DNA of 64,000 bases from JACZYA01 sp965247455 (GTDB taxonomy: Bacteria > Acidobacteriota > Terriglobia > Acidiferrales > 2-02-FULL-67-57): contig CBDFHE010000017.1 in the NCBI GenBank assembly GCA_965247455.1, forward strand, positions 310,001 through 374,000, given 5' to 3'. Both the position numbers and the translations under genes were made by a program. Below, piece by piece: positions 17,812 through 26,516 of this stretch. The notes below the pieces were generated by a model. The model was not told where the DNA came from. It did not search any database and saw only the letters and a list, made by a program, of their open reading frames with translations. Position 1 is the first letter of the stretch, and the number at the start of each line of letters is the position of its first letter.

Positions 17812-19308
17812 ATGCGCCTCCAACTCTCGCAACTCAAAAAGCTCGACGCCTGCCGCTACCTCATCCCCCGCGGCACCAAGCCCGGCATGCGCACTGACGC
17901 GCTCATCTATGCCGACGAAGCGCTGCTGAAGCAGATTCTCCCCGACCTCTCGCTCGAGCAGGCCATCAACGTCGCTTTCCTGCCCGGCATCGTCGGGCCT
18001 TCGCTCGCCATGCCCGACATCCACCAGGGCTACGGCTTCCCCATCGGCGGCGTGGCCGCCACCGACACGCGCACCGGAGTGGTCTCGCCCGGCGGCGTGG
18101 GCTTCGACATCAACTGCGGCGTGCGCCTGCTGGCCACCCCGCTCACGCGCGACGAAGTCACCCCGCGCATCCGCGACCTCGTAAACCAACTTTTCCGCGA
18201 CGTGCCCTGCGGCGCCGGCACCAAGGGCGGCATTCAATGTTCAATCAAAGAACTCGACGCCGTGCTCACGCGCGGCGCGCGTTGGGTGGTGGAAGAGCGC
18301 GGCGCCGGTTGCCGCGAAGACCTCGTCTTAGCCGAAGAGGAAGGCGCCATGCCCGGCGCCAGTCCCGACGCCTGCTCGCAGCGCGCCAAGCAGCGCGGCG
18401 CCCCGCAACTGGCCACGCTTGGTTCCGGCAATCACTTCCTGGAAGTCCAGTACGTCGAGCGCATCTTCCATCCCGAAGCCGCCAAAGCGATGGGCTTGGC
18501 CGAAGGACAGGTGGTGGTGCTCATCCACACCGGTTCGCGCGGCTTCGGCCACCAGGTCTGCACCGACTACCTCAAGCAGATGGGCGAGGCCATGCGCCGC
18601 CACGGCATCGAGCTGCCCGACCGGCAACTGGCCTGCGTGCCGGTCAACTCCGCTGAGGGCCGCGACTACCTGGGCGCCATGGCCGCCGCCGCCAACTTCG
18701 CCTGGGCCAACCGCCAGGGCATCACCCACTTCACCCGCCGCGCCTTCCAGCGTCTCTTCGGCCAGGCCACCGAGGTGCGCGTGGTTTATGACGTCGCCCA
18801 CAACATGGCCAAGCGGGAAGAACATTTCATCCCTGAGTTGGAAGAATCAGAAAGCGTCCGGAAGAGGGGCTCGGCCCCCGCCCGGACGCGGAGGGAAGTG
18901 CTGGTGCATCGCAAGGGCGCGACACGCGCCTTTCCCCCCGGCTCGCCCTTCATCCCGGCGGCCTACCGCTCCATCGGCCAGCCGGTGTTGATTCCCGGCT
19001 CGATGGGCACCGCCAGTTGGGTACTGACAGGCGCCGAGCGTGCCATGCGGGAGGCCTTCGGCACCGTCTGTCACGGCGCCGGCCGCCGCATGAGCCGCAC
19101 TCAGGCCAAGCGCAGCGAAGCCGCCCGCACCGCCCGCCAGCGCTTGGCCGCGCAGGGCATCTACGTCAAGTCGCAAACCCGCGAGGGCATCGCCGAGGAA
19201 ATCCCCGAGGCTTACAAGGACGTGGACCAGGTCATCGAAGTCGTCCACCGCGCCGGATTAGCTCGCAAGGTCGCAAGACTCAAACCCATGGGCGTCATCA
19301 AGGGCTGA
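17812..19308 (+). CDS. rtcB: RNA-splicing ligase RtcB
   Basis: 498 residues. RtcB joins 2',3'-cyclic phosphate or 3'-phosphate RNA ends to 5'-OH ends with GTP and manganese. Conserved motifs: MPDIHQGYGFPIGGVAA, GGVGFDINCGVR (metal Asp and Cys), LGSGNHFLEVQ, HTGSRGFGHQV, YDVAHNMAK, VHRKGATRAFPPG, IPGSMGTASWVL and VCHGAGRRMSR, whose His takes GMP. ATG at 17812 is favoured; an in-frame ATG at 17788 lies over the TATAAT box. The archease cofactor gene lies upstream on the same strand, separated by two opposite genes. A charged segment near 345-362 (ESESVRKRGS) looks like a loop insertion. Confidence 0.96.
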   Translation: MRLQLSQLKKLDACRYLIPRGTKPGMRTDALIYADEALLKQILPDLSLEQAINVAFLPGIVGPSLAMPDIHQGYGFPIGGVAATDTRTGVVSPGGVGFDINCGVRLLATPLTRDEVTPRIRDLVNQLFRDVPCGAGTKGGIQCSIKELDAVLTRGARWVVEERGAGCREDLVLAEEEGAMPGASPDACSQRAKQRGAPQLATLGSGNHFLEVQYVERIFHPEAAKAMGLAEGQVVVLIHTGSRGFGHQVCTDYLKQMGEAMRRHGIELPDRQLACVPVNSAEGRDYLGAMAAAANFAWANRQGITHFTRRAFQRLFGQATEVRVVYDVAHNMAKREEHFIPELEESESVRKRGSAPARTRREVLVHRKGATRAFPPGSPFIPAAYRSIGQPVLIPGSMGTASWVLTGAERAMREAFGTVCHGAGRRMSRTQAKRSEAARTARQRLAAQGIYVKSQTREGIAEEIPEAYKDVDQVIEVVHRAGLARKVARLKPMGVIKG

Positions 19309-19310
19309 GC

Positions 19311-20273
19311 GTGGCCGAAGGTCTGATCGGCTGGTGGACGCGGCGGTTCTGGCGGCGTCGTTTTGCTACGGTCGATCCGCACCTGCCCGAGATCAACTGG
19401 TCGCGTCACCCGCTGGTCAAGCAGCTCTGCATTCACCCCCGTGTCTCCGGCCGGCCCGACCACGACTGGCTCGACTGGCTCCAGTCCACCTATTTCCCCC
19501 GGCCCGCCGACCGCGCCCTCAGCCTCGGCTGCGGCACCGGGCAGAGCGAGCGCCGCGTGGTCGCGATGAACCTCTGTCGGCAGCTCGACGCCTGCGACCT
19601 CTCGCCCGACGCTATCGCCGCCGCGCAAGCGGCCGCGGAGAAAGTCGGCCTCGCCGGTCGCATCAACTTCTTCGTCGCGGACCTGAACGCCCTCTCACTG
19701 CCCGAAGCCGCCTACGACCTCATCCTCTGTTCTATGTCCATCCACCATGTCGCTGCCCTGGAGCGCTTTTTCACCGAAGCGCGCAAGGCGCTCCGCCCCG
19801 ACGGACTGCTGGCCGCCAACGAGTTCGTCGGCCCCACCCGCTTCCAGTGGACGGCAAAGCAGCTTCGCTACGCCAATGAAGTCTTGCAGAACCTGCCGCT
19901 GCGTTACCGCCGCAACCTCGACCCGCGCGGCTGGCGCCGCCGGCTCGCACCCTACCGCAAGCGGGTGCGCCGCCGCCCAGGCTGGCGCATGTACTTAGAG
20001 GACCCCTCGGAGTCAGTGCGCTCCTCGGAAATCATTCCCCTGCTGGAGCGCGAGTTTGAGATTGTCGAACGGAAAGACTACGGCGGGACGCTCTTGCAGT
20101 TGGTGCTCGACCGCATCGCCGGCAACTTCCAGGACACCGAAGAAGACCGCCGTGTGCTGCGCGCCCTCTGCGAATGCGAGCAAGAGCTGATCGACCGGGG
20201 CGAGCTCTCCAGCGATTTCGCCGTCCTCCTCGCCCGGCCCCGGGGATCGTCATCAAACATTGGTCACAGGTAG
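19311..20273 (+). CDS. SAM-dependent methyltransferase (class I)
   Basis: 320 residues from GTG at 19311, two bases after the rtcB stop. The SAM-binding motif ALSLGCGTGQSE, the acidic end of strand 2 (LDACDLS), FFVADLNAL and DLILCSMSIHHV mark a class I methyltransferase. The second half (NLDPRGWRRR, DPSESVRSSEI, REFEIVERKDYGGTLLQLVLD) resembles small-molecule methyltransferases, but the substrate is unknown. Spacing suggests co-transcription with rtcB. A GC palindrome begins right at its stop codon. Confidence 0.85.
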   Translation: MAEGLIGWWTRRFWRRRFATVDPHLPEINWSRHPLVKQLCIHPRVSGRPDHDWLDWLQSTYFPRPADRALSLGCGTGQSERRVVAMNLCRQLDACDLSPDAIAAAQAAAEKVGLAGRINFFVADLNALSLPEAAYDLILCSMSIHHVAALERFFTEARKALRPDGLLAANEFVGPTRFQWTAKQLRYANEVLQNLPLRYRRNLDPRGWRRRLAPYRKRVRRRPGWRMYLEDPSESVRSSEIIPLLEREFEIVERKDYGGTLLQLVLDRIAGNFQDTEEDRRVLRALCECEQELIDRGELSSDFAVLLARPRGSSSNIGHR

Positions 20274-20293
20274 GGACGGGCCTCAGCCCGTCC
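20273..20293 (+). terminator. GC hairpin after the methyltransferase gene
   Basis: GGGACGGGC and GCCCGTCC pair around a 4-base loop, starting on the stop codon of the methyltransferase. No U-run follows, so it may be a dispersed palindrome rather than a true terminator. The remaining bases to 20450 show no gene. Confidence 0.4.
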
Positions 20294-20450
20294 GTTCACG
20301 GTGGAACATTTCTTTTGGCTTTCGCCATTGAAGAAAAACCAGGGATGAACCCGGCCGGGTTCACCCTCGCTATCACCGCATCAACGAAAAATAGTGGGGC
20401 GGATATACTCGTCTGCTAAGCTGCGCCGCGCGACAAGCCGAAGGCTAAAG

Positions 20451-20483
20451 TTGCACCAGACGGGCGAAGGTGACGGCGGAAAT
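20451..20483. repeat. Duplicate of the serA 3' end, distal copy
   Basis: 33 bases identical except one to 21005-21037, the last codons of serA. Both encode ISAVTFARLVQL followed by a stop. The two copies are direct repeats 554 bases apart and bracket hicBA, which suggests that the module entered at the 3' end of serA and left a duplicated gene end. Confidence 0.75.
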
Positions 20484-20502
20484 CCTGCCCAAAGTAATGG
20501 GT

Positions 20503-20727
20503 CTAGCGGAGCAAATTGACGAACTCATCAACGCTGAGTCCGGCATGGCGGAGGATCGCGCGGAGGGTGCCGCGATCCAAGGTTCTGTGATCTGGAACGA
20601 CGACCTGAGCGAAGGGTGAACCACGTCGAAGGATGATATGGCTGCCCTGCTGACGCCGAACAGCAAAGCCTACGCGCCCCAGAGCCTTTACGCACTCTCT
20701 GCCGGAAATGACCGGCAGTTTGCTCCT
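20503..20727 (-). pseudogene. hicA: HicA mRNA-interferase toxin, start codon lost
   Basis: 74 codons of a HicA/YcfA-type double-stranded-RNA-binding-fold toxin: LPVISGRECVKALGRVGF, QQGSHIILRR with the catalytic Gly-Ser-His, VVVPDHRTLDRGTLRAIL. There is no ATG, GTG or TTG before the domain. At the expected place stands AGG AGC AAA (20727-20719), where relatives have ATG AGC AAA. The body is otherwise intact with no internal stop. The gene is probably silent, unless CTG at 20718 is used. It overlaps hicB by 40 bases. Confidence 0.8.
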
Positions 20728-20930
20728 ACGTTTACAATTTCCGCCTCAGAGCTTTCCGGCGGTACAGGCAGGTGATCTTCTTCGAGCGTTGAAATGTAGA
20801 GCCGAATGGCCTCTCGAATATTTTCAATCGCCGCTTCTCGTGTTTCGCCCTGACTCACGCAGCCGGGCAGACTGGGGCATTCAGCCACCCATTTCGCGTC
20901 TTCGCCTCGATAAACCAGCACTTGTCTCAC
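20688..20930 (-). CDS. hicB: HicB-family antitoxin, C-terminally extended
   Basis: 80 residues from GTG at 20930 (MRQVLVYRGEDAKWVAEC), with GGAG six to ten bases upstream; a GTG at 20942 is less likely. The partial RNase-H-like fold of HicB is clear: WVAECPSLPGCVSQGETREAAIENIREAI. HicB neutralises HicA and often binds its own promoter. Relatives end soon after the EIVNV position. Here 12 further residues follow because a GGA stands where a TGA would give the usual stop. The same base also removed the hicA start. Confidence 0.85.
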   Translation of the reverse strand: MRQVLVYRGEDAKWVAECPSLPGCVSQGETREAAIENIREAIRLYISTLEEDHLPVPPESSEAEIVNVGANCRSFPAESA

Positions 20931-20998
20931 GTCACACTCCACTAAACCTAAATTCTAATCTTTCCATATTCGTCAAGCAAGCTCGCACACCGAGTCAG

Positions 20999-22606
20999 TC
21001 ATAATTGCACCAGGCGGGCGAAGGTGACGGCGGAAATTCCCCGCAGCGCTTCCAGCAAAGCCTTGGGCACAGGACCGTCCACGCGCACAATCGCCAGCGC
21101 TTCCGCCCCCCCGCCTGCGCCGACGCTGCCCATGGAGCCGCTGCGTTCCCGCCGGCCCAGCGCAAAGGTTGCGATATTGATGTTGCGGCTGCCGAGCACG
21201 GTGCCGATCTGCCCGATCACGCCCGGCACGTCGCGGTTGCGCGTAAAGAGCAGCGTGCCTTCGAGCGGCGCTTCGATTTCAATATCGTCCACGCGCAGCA
21301 GGCGCAGCGCCGACCCGTGCACCACCGTCCCTTCTACCGAGAATTGACGATCACCCGATTGCAGCGTCACTCCCAGCGTATTCGGAAAACCCTGCTCGCG
21401 GCGCACGTGTGCTTCTTCGATGGTCAAGCCGCGCTCGGCCGCCAGTTGGGCCGCGTTCACCAGGTTGGCGGGCTCGCTCAGCACGTGGCTCAGCACGCCC
21501 TTGAACGCAGCATTGCGCAGCAGATGCGTATTCATCTCGCCCACCGCGCCGGCGTAGGTCAGGTGCACGCGGCTCATCGGCCCCGCCACCTGCGCCGCAA
21601 ACGCCCCCAGCCGCTCGGCCAGCTCCAGGAAAGGCCGCAGCCGGCGATACTCCTCGGCGGAAACCGTAGGCAGGTTGACGGCGTTGCGTACCACGCCGTC
21701 GCGCAGGAAGTCGCGCACCTGTTCGGCAATCCGAAACCCGACTTCCTCTTGCGCCTCGGCGCTGGAGCCGCCGATGTGCGGCGTGGCGAGTACGTTCGGG
21801 TGCTGCACCAGCGCGGAAGCGCCGGGCGGCTCGGTGGGAAAAACATCCAGCGCCGCCGCGGCCACCTGCCCGCTCTCCAGCGCCTCCAGCAGCGCGGCCT
21901 CATCAATCAGCTCGCCGCGCGCGGTGTTCAGGATACGCACGCCGCGTTTACACTGAGCCAAGCGTTCCTTGTTCAGCAGCCGCTCGGTCTGCGGGTTGAG
22001 CGAGACGTGCAAGGAAAAGAAATCCGCCCGCGCCAATGCATCTTCCAGCGACGCCAGCTCCACCCCCAGGTCGCGCGCCAGCGGCGCGGCCACAAACGGG
22101 TCGTGCGCCACCACTTCCATTTCGAACGCCAGCGCCCGCCGGGCCACCTCCTGCCCGATGCGCCCCAGGCCCACCAGCCCCAGCGTCTTGCTTTTCAATT
22201 CCATTCCGCCGAATTCTTTCTTGCGCCACTCGCCCGCGCGCACCGAGGCGCTGGCCGCCGGAACTTTCCGCGCCAACGCCAACATCAGCGCAAAGGCGTG
22301 CTCGGCTACGCTGACGGCGTTGCCGCCGGGCGTGTTCAGCACCAGCACGCCCCGGCGGGTGGCGGCGTCGAGATCAATGTTGTCCACACCCACCCCGGCG
22401 CGCCCCACCACTTTCAGCTTGGGCGCGGCGTCCAATAACTCCGCCGTCACTTTCGTCCCTGAGCGCAGCAGCCAACCTGTTGCATCGGCCAACACCCGGC
22501 GGATGCCGTCCAGGTCTTTCGCCCCGACCTGTTCCACCGCCCAGCCTGCACGGCGCAGCAGCTCCAGCCCCCGCTCCGCGATCGCATCCGTGACCAGAAT
22601 CTTCAT
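20999..22606 (-). CDS. serA: D-3-phosphoglycerate dehydrogenase
   Basis: 535 residues, the long form. It oxidises 3-phosphoglycerate with NAD, the first step of serine synthesis. The catalytic and NAD-binding part shows GRAGVGVDNIDLDAAT, LGLVGLGRIGQEVA, NTARGELIDEAAL and TPHIGGSSAEAQ. The allosteric-substrate-binding domain follows, and a C-terminal ACT domain (GVIGQIGTVLGSRNINIATFALGR) that often gives feedback control by serine. ATG at 22606 fits the family N-terminus (MKILVTDAIAERG). Its last 33 bases are duplicated beyond hicBA. Confidence 0.96.
   Translation of the reverse strand: MKILVTDAIAERGLELLRRAGWAVEQVGAKDLDGIRRVLADATGWLLRSGTKVTAELLDAAPKLKVVGRAGVGVDNIDLDAATRRGVLVLNTPGGNAVSVAEHAFALMLALARKVPAASASVRAGEWRKKEFGGMELKSKTLGLVGLGRIGQEVARRALAFEMEVVAHDPFVAAPLARDLGVELASLEDALARADFFSLHVSLNPQTERLLNKERLAQCKRGVRILNTARGELIDEAALLEALESGQVAAAALDVFPTEPPGASALVQHPNVLATPHIGGSSAEAQEEVGFRIAEQVRDFLRDGVVRNAVNLPTVSAEEYRRLRPFLELAERLGAFAAQVAGPMSRVHLTYAGAVGEMNTHLLRNAAFKGVLSHVLSEPANLVNAAQLAAERGLTIEEAHVRREQGFPNTLGVTLQSGDRQFSVEGTVVHGSALRLLRVDDIEIEAPLEGTLLFTRNRDVPGVIGQIGTVLGSRNINIATFALGRRERSGSMGSVGAGGGAEALAIVRVDGPVPKALLEALRGISAVTFARLVQL
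21005..21037. repeat. Duplicate of the serA 3' end, copy within serA
   Basis: Partner of the repeat at 20451-20483, one mismatch in 33. It encodes the final residues of serA and is the likely insertion point of the hicBA module. Confidence 0.75.
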
Positions 22607-22692
22607 CTTGGTTGGCTTGCCTCGGACCATCCGGGCACGTATTCTAGCTCAGTCGAACATTTCACGGTGAACTCAGGAGGGCAGGCACTGAG

Positions 22693-23142
22693 ATGACACT
22701 GGTGGACAAAGTTCAGAAAGATTTGGTCGCGGCCATGAAAGCCAAGGACGCGCTGCGGTTGGGCTGCCTGCGGATGCTCAAGTCGGCGCTGCACAATCGC
22801 AAGGTGGACAAGGGCGGCGACCTCGATGACGCCGAAGCCATGGTGGTGGTGAAGTCGCTGGTTAAGCAGCGCCGCGAGGCGGCCGCCGAATTCCGCAAGG
22901 GCGGCGCCGACGACCGGGCCCAGCAAGAGGAAAAGGAAATCGCCATCCTCGACGCCTACTTGCCCGCCGCCGTCAGCGAAGACGCCATCCGCGAAGCCGT
23001 CGAGGCTGCCGTCAAAGAGACCGGCGCCGTCACCGTCAAGGACATGGGCAAAGTAATGAAAGCGGTCATGGGCCGCTTCGCCGGCCAGAACGTGGACGGC
23101 AAGCAGGTGAGCCATCTTGTCCGCCAGCGCCTCTCCGGTTGA
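22693..23142 (+). CDS. GatB/YqeY domain protein
   Basis: 149 residues, the whole length of a YqeY protein, which is homologous to the tRNA-interacting tail of the amidotransferase subunit GatB. Signature parts: MTLVDKVQKDLVAAMKAKDA, RLGCLRMLKSAL, KQRREAAAEFRKGG, EIAILDAYLPA and GKVMKAVMGRF. A role in tRNA or amidotransferase function is presumed from the fold; no activity is established. It is divergent from serA, 86 bases away. Confidence 0.93.
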   Translation: MTLVDKVQKDLVAAMKAKDALRLGCLRMLKSALHNRKVDKGGDLDDAEAMVVVKSLVKQRREAAAEFRKGGADDRAQQEEKEIAILDAYLPAAVSEDAIREAVEAAVKETGAVTVKDMGKVMKAVMGRFAGQNVDGKQVSHLVRQRLSG

Positions 23143-23559
23143 AACCGGAAACCACCCTTCGGCAACCTCAGGGCAGGCCGATACACACTGATGCACACGG
23201 ATTTCCCTAATCCATCTATCTGTGTTCATCCGTGTGCATCTGCTCGCCCTGCCTGCCCCGTGTTTCTTGCGGGGAGGTTACCTGCCTTGGGCAGGCTGGC
23301 CGAAGGGTGGTTTCATACGGCTCGATGCCCATCGGGGTAGGGCAAAGCAAAACGGCAGGGGACAAGCCCCTGCCCTACCCGCGAGCGTGCGACGGCATAA
23401 GAATGGGGTAGGGCAAGACCATGCTTGTCCTGAGTTGGTCGAAGGGCGTCTTGCCGCCTGCCTCTTCAGTTCAAACGCGACTGCCCGCCGCCGCACATTA
23501 TTCCTCTGAATCCATCTATCGGTGTTCATCCGTGTGCATCTGTGGTTTCATACTGTTTG
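23143..23559. repeat. Spacer with two copies of a TCCGTGTGCATCTG repeat
   Basis: 417 bases without a gene. Two direct copies of a repeat reading CCATCTATCTGTGTTCATCC then GTGTGCATCTG lie at about 23212-23242 and 23512-23542, one mismatch apart. Between them is a GC-rich stretch with GGGGTAGGGCAA repeated at 23333 and 23404 and a TGTCCTGAG...TCGAAGGGC fragment at 23428. Fragments of the same kind lie near 14.8 and 35.5 kb. Confidence 0.6.
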
Positions 23560-24177
23560 ATGCCTGACCCGCCCGACACCATCCCGGTCAAGTTCACCGA
23601 AGACCTAGCGCAGTACGCCGACATCCGCCCCGTCCGCCGCCAGCCCATGACGCTCGAGGAATTGGTCGGGCTGGTGTTGGCCGTCACCGGCAAGCATCCC
23701 GAGCGCATCCGCGAAGTCCTCCGCCGCGGCACCTGCACCTACAACATCTTTCGCTACTGGTGGGACGCGCTGGAGCTCGACCCGGCGATACTGGCGGCGC
23801 TGTTGGCGGAATTTCCCGACCCTGACCCCGCGCGCCCCTTCCGCCCCGCGGCGTGCCTCTGGGTGCGCTTCTCCGACGCGCGCCCGCCCCGGCCGCATCT
23901 GGCAGTGGTGACGAAGGAGGAAGCCGCCGCCCGGCGCTGGTTCCGCCGCCAAAGCCTCTGGAATTTTCTGCTGGCCTTCGCCGCCGCCCGCACGCCCCGC
24001 TATCTCGACTACTCCTACTACGACCGCGCCGACGTCTATGCGTTCGAGCCCTCCGACCTCGACCGCGCCCTGCTGCTCGGGGAACTGCACCGCTTGGCGC
24101 GGCGCGAAATCCGCCGGCGGCTCGCGCGGGCCGACCTCTGCGCCCGGCTGGAGTTGGGTTGCGCCCGCGACGCTTGA
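23560..24177 (+). CDS. Protein of unknown function
   Basis: 205 residues from ATG at 23560 (MPDPPDTIPVKFTED); an upstream GTG lies in a dispersed repeat and is rejected. The protein is soluble and Arg/Ala/Asp-rich. Segments that look conserved are MTLEELVGLVLAVTGKHPERI, CTYNIFRYWWDALELD, WFRRQSLWNFLLAFA and RYLDYSYYDRADVYAFEP. No known catalytic motif or membrane segment is seen. Codon use is like that of neighbouring genes, so it is probably real. No operon partner is apparent; an OPT transporter gene follows after 92 bases. Confidence 0.6.
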   Translation: MPDPPDTIPVKFTEDLAQYADIRPVRRQPMTLEELVGLVLAVTGKHPERIREVLRRGTCTYNIFRYWWDALELDPAILAALLAEFPDPDPARPFRPAACLWVRFSDARPPRPHLAVVTKEEAAARRWFRRQSLWNFLLAFAAARTPRYLDYSYYDRADVYAFEPSDLDRALLLGELHRLARREIRRRLARADLCARLELGCARDA

Positions 24178-24269
24178 CGCTTGCAGCCGCCACGCGCCCG
24201 TGGTAGTTTCCCCTCGGTTTCCCTGACATCAATTCGTCGCCGCCGCCATCGGCACAGAGGAGGGCACCC

Positions 24270-26423
24270 ATGGCCGAGCCCACCGGTAGCCAAGGTTGGT
24301 CTTCCACCGCTCCGCCGGGGCAGTTCCAGCCCTTTATCGCGCCGCGGGAAAGCGTGGCGGAGTTCACCCTCCGCGCAGTCATCCTGGGCGCGCTCTTCGG
24401 GATTTTCTTCGGTGCCGTCACCGTCTATGTCGGCCTGCGCGCCGGACTGACGGTTTCCGCCTCCATCCCCATCGCCGTTCTCTCCATCAGCCTGCTGCGC
24501 ATGTTCAGCCGCGCCACCATCCTGGAGAACAACATCGTGCAGACCACCGGCTCGGCCGGCGAGTCGGTGGCCGCCGGCGTCATCTTCACTCTGCCGGCGC
24601 TGATCTTCCTTGGCTTTGAGTTGGAATACATGCGCATCCTTCTGCTGGCGCTGATCGGCGGCTGGGTGGGCGTACTCTTCATGATTCCGTTGCGGCGTCA
24701 ACTCATCGTCAAGGAACACGGCAACCTGACCTACCCCGAAGGCACCGCCTGCGCCGACGTGCTGGTGGCGGGCGAGCGTGGCGGCAACTTTGCCGGCCGG
24801 GTCTTCTGGGGACTGGGCCTGGGCGGCGCCTATGCCTTCCTCATGCACGCCATGGGCTTTTGGAAGGGGGCGCCCGACTATCGGCCCGCCTGGTACCCCG
24901 GCGCAACCGTGAAGGCCGAGGTCACGCCCGAGTATCTGGGCGTGGGCTACATCATCGGCCCGCGCGTGGCCGGCACCATCTTCGCCGGCGGCGTTTTCTC
25001 CTGGCTGTTGATGATGCCCGCCATCAAATTCTTCGGCTCGCGCCTGGCGGAGCCCATCTATCCCGGCACCCTGCCGATCGCGCAGATGACCTCCGAGCAG
25101 CTTTGGTCCGCCTACGTCCGCCCCATGGGCGCCGGCGCCGTGGCCGCTGCCGGGTTGATTACGCTCATGAAGACCATCCCCACCATTGTGGATTCCTTCC
25201 GCCACGGGCTCAAAGACCTGCGCGAGCGCAACAGCGCCGCCAACGCTGCGCGCTCCCGCGTCGAAGACGACCTCTCTATGAAAGTTGTGCTCGGCGGCTC
25301 CGCTGCTCTCATCCTGCTGGTGATCGCTCTGTTGACCTTCTACCCCGTGCCGGGTGCGCCCACCGGTTTCGGTGCCAACGTGTTATCCGGCATCCTGGTG
25401 GTGGTCTTTGGATTCCTCTTCGTCACGGTCAGCTCACGCATCGTGGGCTTGATCGGCAGTTCCGCCAATCCGGTCTCGGGCATGACCATCGCCACCCTGA
25501 TGGCCACCTGCGCGCTGTTCCTGCTGGCGGGCTGGACGGGCGGCTCCTATGCCGCGCTGGCGCTTTCCATCGGCGGGCTGGTGTGCATCGCCGCCGCCAA
25601 CGCCGGCGCCACCTCCCAGGACCTCAAGACCGGCTTCCTGGTCGGCGCCACGCCCTGGAAGCAACAGGTGGGCCTGATGGTGGGCGTAAGCGCCTCCGTG
25701 CTGGTCATCGGCTTGACGCTCATCCTGATGAACCAGGGCTTGGCCGAGTACCGCCCGGTGACGATTGCCGTGGACATCCAGCAGTTGCCCCAGGGGGTCG
25801 AGATTGAGTCGCGCGACTTCGATTACGAAGGCAGCTCTTACTACCTGCTCAACTCCATTGGTTCCCGCACCGTCCCCGACGGCAAGTATCTCTATTCCGC
25901 CGAGTCCAGCCAGATTGAAATCCAGTGGATTCAAGGCATCGGCAGTGAGCGCGCCGCCGCCCCCCAGGCTCGCCTGATGGCCACCGTCATCAACGGTATC
26001 CTCAACCAGCAGTTGCCCTGGGGCTTGGTCCTGCTGGGGGTTTTCCTGGTGATCACCGTCGAGCTGCTCGGCATCCGCTCGCTCGCCTTCGCTGTGGGCT
26101 CCTACCTCTCCATCGGGACCACGCTCGCCATTTTCTGCGGCGGGGTGGTGCGCTGGCTGGCCGAGCGCGGCAGCGAGGGCGAGGAAAGCGAAGTCAGCCC
26201 CGGTTCGCTCTACTCCAGCGGGCTCATCGCCGGCGGCGCCATCTTCGGCCTGCTCGCCATCGGCATCGCGCTGATGGAGGACCGCGGATGGATTCAGGAG
26301 GGCTTCTTCTTCCGCGGGCCGGACTGGCTGGGCGGCCTCGCCACCGGCAACTTCTTCGCGGTGGTGATGTTCGCGCTGCTTTCGTTCAGCCTCTACCGCT
26401 TCGCCCGCAAGAAGCTCGACTAG
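24270..26423 (+). CDS. OPT-family oligopeptide/metal-chelate transporter
   Basis: 717 residues with about 14-16 membrane helices. The N-terminal helix region FTLRAVILGALFGIFFGAVTVYVGL and NLTYPEGTACADVLVAGE are typical of bacterial OPT proteins of the TIGR00733 group, proton-driven importers of peptides or metal chelates. A soluble loop lies near 500-560 (VDIQQLPQGVEIESRDFDY), between membrane segments. Substrate cannot be told. It stands alone with 93 bases before the rhomboid gene on the same strand. Confidence 0.92.
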   Translation: MAEPTGSQGWSSTAPPGQFQPFIAPRESVAEFTLRAVILGALFGIFFGAVTVYVGLRAGLTVSASIPIAVLSISLLRMFSRATILENNIVQTTGSAGESVAAGVIFTLPALIFLGFELEYMRILLLALIGGWVGVLFMIPLRRQLIVKEHGNLTYPEGTACADVLVAGERGGNFAGRVFWGLGLGGAYAFLMHAMGFWKGAPDYRPAWYPGATVKAEVTPEYLGVGYIIGPRVAGTIFAGGVFSWLLMMPAIKFFGSRLAEPIYPGTLPIAQMTSEQLWSAYVRPMGAGAVAAAGLITLMKTIPTIVDSFRHGLKDLRERNSAANAARSRVEDDLSMKVVLGGSAALILLVIALLTFYPVPGAPTGFGANVLSGILVVVFGFLFVTVSSRIVGLIGSSANPVSGMTIATLMATCALFLLAGWTGGSYAALALSIGGLVCIAAANAGATSQDLKTGFLVGATPWKQQVGLMVGVSASVLVIGLTLILMNQGLAEYRPVTIAVDIQQLPQGVEIESRDFDYEGSSYYLLNSIGSRTVPDGKYLYSAESSQIEIQWIQGIGSERAAAPQARLMATVINGILNQQLPWGLVLLGVFLVITVELLGIRSLAFAVGSYLSIGTTLAIFCGGVVRWLAERGSEGEESEVSPGSLYSSGLIAGGAIFGLLAIGIALMEDRGWIQEGFFFRGPDWLGGLATGNFFAVVMFALLSFSLYRFARKKLD

Positions 26424-26516
26424 GCTCTTTCAAAGAAAGACAGTTTGGAAGAGGTGCTCTGCACCCGCTTCTCGCCGCCACTTGTGTTCTTTTCCCCTTC
26501 GCCTTACTCTATTTAG

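Noticed and set aside
20445..20666. 73-residue frame ending in ISAVTFARLVQL
   Set aside because: It is a frame across hicA that runs into the duplicated serA end; the hicA frame has the real protein signal.
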